From RGIG6353 sp045590615 (GTDB taxonomy: Bacteria; Bacillota; Clostridia; Oscillospirales; SIG627): a stretch of 9,728 nt of DNA. Below the pieces are notes generated by a model. It was not told the origin of the DNA, ran no database searches, and worked only from the letters and a program-made list of their open reading frames with translations. Position numbers and translations under genes: made by a program. Shown here piece by piece: positions 6,816 through 9,728 of the stretch; the stretch's first letter is position 1, and every line of letters starts with the position of its first letter. The DNA is taken from the NCBI GenBank assembly GCA_045590615.1, contig JAZNRH010000048.1, forward strand, positions 1-9,728. The letters are read 5' to 3'.

Positions 6816-8162
6816 ATGGTAAGATTCGATTTCCCCGAGGATTTTCTCTTCGGCACTGCTACCTCCTCTTTTCAGGCAGAGGGTAGCGCCTATGCCGACG
6901 GGAAGGGTGAGAGCATTTGGGATTATACGCGCAGAACGAAGCCCGAGCTTTTTTATAAGGGTGCAACCATCGACTCAGGCTCTTTCTTTTACAAGCATTA
7001 CAAGGAAGATATAAAAGAAATGAAGGAGCTTGGACTCAAAAGCTTCCGTCTTTCAATCGCCTGGTCTCGCATATTACCCAACGGTATCGGTGAGGTAAAT
7101 CAAAAGGGAATAGATTTTTACAACGACGTTATAAATGAGCTTCTGAAAAACGGCATAGAGCCCTTTGTGGACATCTACCATTGGGATATGCCTCAGGCAA
7201 TAATGGAAAAAGGTGGCTTCAAAAACCGTGAAATGATTAAATGGTTTACGAACTATGCCCGCGTGCTTTTTGAGAGCTTTGGCGACAGGGTAAAGTTTTG
7301 GAGCACTATGAACGAGCCCTCTGTATTTTGCTTTTCTGCCTACGCCAACGGAACTCATATTCCATTTGAAAAGGTATTCAAGAACGGACTTCTCGCTTCT
7401 CACGTTGCCTTGCTTTGCCATTATAGCGTAATAAAATTGTACAGAAGTATGAACCTCGGTGGTAAGATTGGAATGGTAACCGACGTTATTCCCGTGTACG
7501 CCGCTTCCGTTAAGGAGGAGGACAAGAGCGCTGCAAGACGTGCTATGGACACCTCTTGCGATTGGTGGCTTCGTCCCGTTTTCGAAGGCAAGTATCCGGA
7601 CACGATTCTTGACGAGTGCGAAGAATACCGTGACAATATGCCCGAAAATTATGCAGAAGAGCTGAGTGAAGCCTTTGAAAAGGTGGACTTCATCGGAACT
7701 AATTACTATTTTCCGTTTACTGCTGCATACGACCCTGACACTAAAACGAAGGCAACTATAGTCGAGACCTATTTCGCTCAGGACGGACAGAAATTTGCGT
7801 ATTATCCTGCAGGGCTTTACGATGTTATGGAATACATTTCCAAGAGATACGGCAATCCACCTATATACATTACCGAAAACGGACTCGGTAAGCTTGATAA
7901 CGAAAACTTTGAGCTTGATACAAACGACGACGACAGAATAGCTTACCTCAAGGAGCACCTGAGAATGATTTCAAGGTGTATTCACTCGGGCATAAACATA
8001 CGTGGATATTATTACTGGTCGCATTTCGACAGTCTGGAGTCTCTGTCGGGCTATAAGTATCGCTTCGGCTTGGTGCATATTAACCGTGAAACCGAAGAAA
8101 GAACGAAAAAGAAGAGCTGGTATTATTATCAGGATATAATTAAAAATCGTTTGGTAGATTAA
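6816..8162 (+). CDS. GH1 family beta-glycosidase
   Basis: A 448-residue retaining beta-glycosidase of family GH1, the usual full length for bacterial members, with a (beta/alpha)8 barrel and no signal peptide, so it acts in the cytoplasm. The N-terminal FLFGTATSSFQAEG carries Q20. H122 sits in YHWDMP. The acid/base E167 is in STMNEPS, N296 and Y298 are in GTNYY, and the nucleophile E354 is in YITENG. The C-terminal glycone loop reads D405-S-L-E-S-L-S-G-Y-K-Y-R-F. The glucose-type glutamate (E408) is kept, and the Ser/Lys/Tyr set of 6-phospho-beta-glycosidases is absent, so an unphosphorylated glycoside is the likely substrate. However, the usual tryptophan after this glutamate is serine (S409). 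GGAGG lies 9 bases before ATG 6816. Substrate within GH1 (cellobiose, plant aglycone glucosides, others) cannot be fixed. Confidence 0.93.
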   Translation: MVRFDFPEDFLFGTATSSFQAEGSAYADGKGESIWDYTRRTKPELFYKGATIDSGSFFYKHYKEDIKEMKELGLKSFRLSIAWSRILPNGIGEVNQKGIDFYNDVINELLKNGIEPFVDIYHWDMPQAIMEKGGFKNREMIKWFTNYARVLFESFGDRVKFWSTMNEPSVFCFSAYANGTHIPFEKVFKNGLLASHVALLCHYSVIKLYRSMNLGGKIGMVTDVIPVYAASVKEEDKSAARRAMDTSCDWWLRPVFEGKYPDTILDECEEYRDNMPENYAEELSEAFEKVDFIGTNYYFPFTAAYDPDTKTKATIVETYFAQDGQKFAYYPAGLYDVMEYISKRYGNPPIYITENGLGKLDNENFELDTNDDDRIAYLKEHLRMISRCIHSGINIRGYYYWSHFDSLESLSGYKYRFGLVHINRETEERTKKKSWYYYQDIIKNRLVD

Positions 8163-8173
8163 AACTAAATGAA

Positions 8174-8219
8174 CCGACCCCCCAAAGTTAGACCAAAAAT
8201 CTAATGATAGGGGGGTCGG
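8174..8219 (+). terminator. Strong terminator after GH1, with arms like IS3-family ends
   Basis: Arms 8174-8183 and 8210-8219 are a perfect 10-bp GC-rich inverted repeat (CCGACCCCCC/GGGGGGTCGG). An inner 5-bp stem TTAGA/TCTAA (8188-8192 with 8200-8204) and a run of seven T follow at 8221-8227. The terminator starts 12 bases past the GH1 stop. The two arms also resemble the terminal inverted repeats of IS3/IS150-group elements, so it may be a collapsed or MITE-like relic. The remaining gap up to 8321 is AT-rich with no gene seen. Confidence 0.85.
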
Positions 8220-8321
8220 CTTTTTTTGTGGCAAAATATAGTTAAAGGTTGTTTATGCATAGTGTCACTTTTTTTGGTGCATCAGAAAAAAATAAAAAAA
8301 TTATGGATTGTTTTATCGTTA

Positions 8322-8350
8322 TTGAAAATTTTAAGATGATGTAGTATAAT
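8322..8350 (+). promoter_or_regulatory. Promoter of the reductase / rhodanese / hsdM run
   Basis: TTGAAA (8322-8327), a 17-base spacer and a perfect TATAAT (8345-8350). The predicted transcript begins just before a ribosome binding site (GAGGTGA, 8358-8364) that serves the ATG at 8369, not the ATG at 8396. The three downstream genes lack an obvious promoter of their own. Confidence 0.75.
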
Positions 8351-8368
8351 TGATATAGAGGTGATTTG

Positions 8369-8395
8369 ATGAACAGACCATACATAATATGACAT
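8369..8395 (+). pseudogene. 5' end of the reductase gene, interrupted by an in-frame TGA
   Basis: ATG 8369 has the expected ribosome binding site and reads M-N-R-P-Y-I-I-stop-H, then continues in the same frame into M-V-T-S-I-D-G-K. In relatives I recall, this N-terminus reads RPYIICHM, so the TGA (8390-8392) replaces a cysteine codon and a single base change would restore it. The missing strand is the first beta strand of the DHFR-like fold. This segment decides whether the gene below is whole, recoded or broken. Confidence 0.7.
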
Positions 8396-9118
8396 ATGGT
8401 GACATCAATAGACGGAAAGGTTACGGGAGAATTTTTGTCCCGACAGGAATGTGAAAAGGCTACGGATATTTATTATGAGCTAAATCGAGAGTATAACAAA
8501 AACGGAGCAAACGGTTTCGCTTGTGGACGTGTGACTATGGAAGGTAGCTTCACAGGTGGTTGGTATCCTGATTTAACAAAGTACGGGACTGTCGAGAACA
8601 AAGATGATTTTATTCCTAATGATTTATCGGGTTTCTATGCAGTCAGCTTTGACCCCAAAGGTAAACTCGGTTGGAAGAACAGTAAGATTATCGACGAAGA
8701 CCCCGGTTATGGCGATGCCCAAATAATTGAAGTTTTAACCGAGCAAGCAGACGGGCGTTATCTTGCATATTTGCAGAGCATGAAGATTCCGTATATCTTT
8801 GCAGGCGAAAACGAGATTGATGTTAAAATCGCTCTTGAAAAGCTGAAAACTCTTATGAGTATAAACGCTATTCTTTTAGAGGGTGGCAGCATTGTAAACG
8901 GTTATTTTCAGCGTGCAGACGTAATTGACGAGCTTAGTCTTGTCATCGCACCAACTATTGCACAAGCAGATGATAAACCGTTGTTTATGGACAGTACGTC
9001 AGATGACTTTAACTTAAAAGAAATCAAGCAATATGGTGACGTTGTCTGGATGAATTATAAAAAGGTGAAGAACGAGTACAGAAATAAAGAAACAGATACA
9101 CTGTATAATTTTAAGTAG
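8396..9118 (+). CDS. RibD C-terminal / dihydrofolate-reductase-like protein, 5' end interrupted
   Basis: A 240-residue open frame for a RibD_C/DHFR-fold reductase, a family of NAD(P)H-dependent reductases that includes the riboflavin pathway reductase and many uncharacterised paralogues. Seen motifs are TSIDGKVTG near the start, ACGRVTMEGSF at 42-52, and the cofactor-site signature LLEGGSIVNG at 160-169 followed by DELSLVIAPT at 178-187. The deaminase half of true RibD is absent, so this is not a full riboflavin enzyme. ATG 8396 has no good ribosome binding site of its own. It lies 3 bases after a TGA that ends a short frame from a well-placed ATG at 8369, so translation could restart there, or the gene is a recent pseudogene. 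The rest of the frame is open and conserved-looking. The rhodanese gene follows after 8 bases. Confidence 0.72.
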   Translation: MVTSIDGKVTGEFLSRQECEKATDIYYELNREYNKNGANGFACGRVTMEGSFTGGWYPDLTKYGTVENKDDFIPNDLSGFYAVSFDPKGKLGWKNSKIIDEDPGYGDAQIIEVLTEQADGRYLAYLQSMKIPYIFAGENEIDVKIALEKLKTLMSINAILLEGGSIVNGYFQRADVIDELSLVIAPTIAQADDKPLFMDSTSDDFNLKEIKQYGDVVWMNYKKVKNEYRNKETDTLYNFK

Positions 9119-9126
9119 GTGAACTT

Positions 9127-9573
9127 GTGAAAAAACTGTTAGGTATTATATTAATTTTACTTTGCATTTTCCTTATCGCCTGTGGAGATGCTACAAGTAT
9201 TGGGATTATAGGTGGCGCTGACGGACCGACGTCAATAATCGTCGCAGAAAAAGGAGATAAAGTAATGTACGAACAAATTACGGCAGAGGAAGCCAAAAAG
9301 ATAATGGATTCAGGCGAAGAACGTATCATTTTAGACACAAGAGAACAAGACGAATGTGACGGGGGACATATTCCCGGTGCAATACTGATTCCATATACGG
9401 AAATCGAAAATAATGCAGAAGAGATGCTCCCGGATAAGAACGCACAAATACTTGTGTATTGTCGCAGTGGCAGACGAAGTAAAATTGCAGCCGAAGCTCT
9501 TGCAAAACTTGGCTACACCAATGTAAAAGAGTTCGGAGGTATTATCGACTGGCAGTATGATGTGGAGAAATAA
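9127..9573 (+). CDS. Lipoprotein with rhodanese domain and a GGADGPT segment
   Basis: A 148-residue protein. Residues 1-19 are a lipoprotein signal peptide (K2-K3, hydrophobic run, lipobox LIAC with C19). Residues 24-40 contain IGIIGGADGPTSI, which matches the conserved aspartate-bearing motif of sodium-pump decarboxylase beta subunits and also occurs in small Clostridia lipoproteins. Residues about 48-148 form a single-domain rhodanese: the early ILDTRE and GHIPGA motifs and the active loop CRSGRR with C112, then FGGIIDW. Rhodaneses move sulfane sulfur or act as redox or persulfide carriers. As a lipoprotein it would face outside the membrane. The start is GTG 9127, with AGGTGA overlapping the reductase stop. 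A second start, ATG 9265 with AAGGAG 8 bases before it, would give a cytoplasmic 102-residue rhodanese. hsdM follows after 14 bases. Confidence 0.82.
   Translation: MKKLLGIILILLCIFLIACGDATSIGIIGGADGPTSIIVAEKGDKVMYEQITAEEAKKIMDSGEERIILDTREQDECDGGHIPGAILIPYTEIENNAEEMLPDKNAQILVYCRSGRRSKIAAEALAKLGYTNVKEFGGIIDWQYDVEK
9251..9267 (+). promoter_or_regulatory. Internal ribosome binding site and start inside the rhodanese lipoprotein gene
   Basis: AAGGAG (9251-9256) lies 8 bases before an in-frame ATG (9265-9267), exactly where the rhodanese domain begins. It looks at least as good as the site serving the upstream GTG. It may be the start of an ancestral free-standing rhodanese gene or a second start for a cytoplasmic form. 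Confidence 0.5.
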
Positions 9574-9587
9574 AAGGAGAATTGAAA

Positions 9588-9728
9588 ATGATTACAGGCG
9601 AACTTAAAAATAGAATTGACGGACTTTGGGATGTGTTTGCCGCTGGCGGACTCGTTAATCCCCTTGATGTTATTGAGCAGGTTACATATTTGATGTTTAT
9701 ACGTGACCTTGATGATACCGACAATCTG
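9588..9728 (+). CDS. hsdM: Type I restriction-modification methylase subunit HsdM, N-terminal part
   Basis: The first 47 codons of an hsdM gene that continues past the window. The sequence MITGELKNRIDGLWDVFAAG, then GLVNPLDVIEQVTYLMFIRD, then LDD, is the characteristic start of the HsdM_N helical domain of type I N6-adenine methyltransferases. In the complex, HsdM methylates the target adenine with S-adenosylmethionine, HsdS sets the sequence, and HsdR cuts unmethylated DNA. Here only the first helices of the N-terminal domain are seen; the SAM-binding and NPPY motifs lie outside the window. AAGGAG (9574-9579) precedes ATG 9588 by 8 bases. The rhodanese gene ends 14 bases upstream, so co-transcription is likely. 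The presence of HsdS and HsdR downstream is expected but not shown. Confidence 0.88.
   Translation, partial: MITGELKNRIDGLWDVFAAGGLVNPLDVIEQVTYLMFIRDLDDTDNL

Noticed and set aside
7074..7958. Long minus-strand open frame of 294 codons inside the GH1 gene
   Set aside because: It lies wholly antisense to a clear GH1 enzyme, lacks a recognisable domain, and its open length follows from the codon pattern of the real gene.
8250..8285. ATGCA/TGCAT imperfect repeat around a T-run before the reductase promoter
   Set aside because: The arms are only five bases and the intervening pairs do not extend the stem, so it is probably chance in AT-rich sequence.
8390..8430. Bacterial SECIS element that would make TGA 8390 selenocysteine
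   Set aside because: I could not draw a stable hairpin with the expected apical G-U loop at the right distance, and the replaced residue is not known to be catalytic in this family.

Overview
The window looks like a chromosomal stretch from a low-to-mid GC Gram-positive anaerobe, most likely a gut-type Clostridia (Firmicutes/Bacillota). This rests on strong AGGAGG-like ribosome binding sites, textbook sigma-A promoters (TTGACA-N17-TAAAAT and close variants), many AraC-family regulators next to sugar-type genes, and protein sequences resembling those of intestinal Clostridia. No rRNA, tRNA, CRISPR array or intact transposase gene is visible. The species cannot be named from this sequence.

Left part (1-1841): a minus-strand gene for a U32-peptidase-like protein with a cysteine cluster and a plus-strand PnuC-type vitamin-precursor transporter are fired from a compact divergent promoter. 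Both promoters read TTGACA-N17-TAAAAT, and the two -35 boxes are mirror images 11 bp apart. Middle-left (1866-4233): an MFS transporter (minus) and an AraC-type regulator (plus) are divergent and probably form a regulator/transporter pair. A 16-bp perfect inverted repeat closes this block and the next one.

Middle (4272-8219): a ceramidase-like metal hydrolase (minus) is preceded by the decayed C-terminal end of a DMT/EamA transporter gene. Divergently there is a second AraC regulator followed by a GH1 beta-glycosidase. This looks like a small glycoside-use locus under its own AraC regulator. Both enzymes carry changes at recognised active-site positions: the ceramidase serine is glycine, and a GH1 sugar-binding tryptophan is serine. 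The block ends at a strong terminator whose arms look like the ends of an IS3-family element.

Right part (8322-9728): a promoter drives a RibD/DHFR-like reductase gene that carries an in-frame TGA at codon 8. It is followed closely by a lipoprotein-rhodanese containing a GGADGPT motif otherwise typical of sodium-pump decarboxylase beta subunits, and then by the start of hsdM, a type I restriction-modification methylase that runs off the window. These three may be co-transcribed, so the right edge may be the start of a defence locus.

The most unusual points are the in-frame TGA in the reductase, the sodium-pump motif grafted into a lipoprotein that also has a second well-spaced internal start, the transporter remnant, and the altered active sites of the two hydrolases. 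I do not see a clear, complete, unknown multi-gene system.
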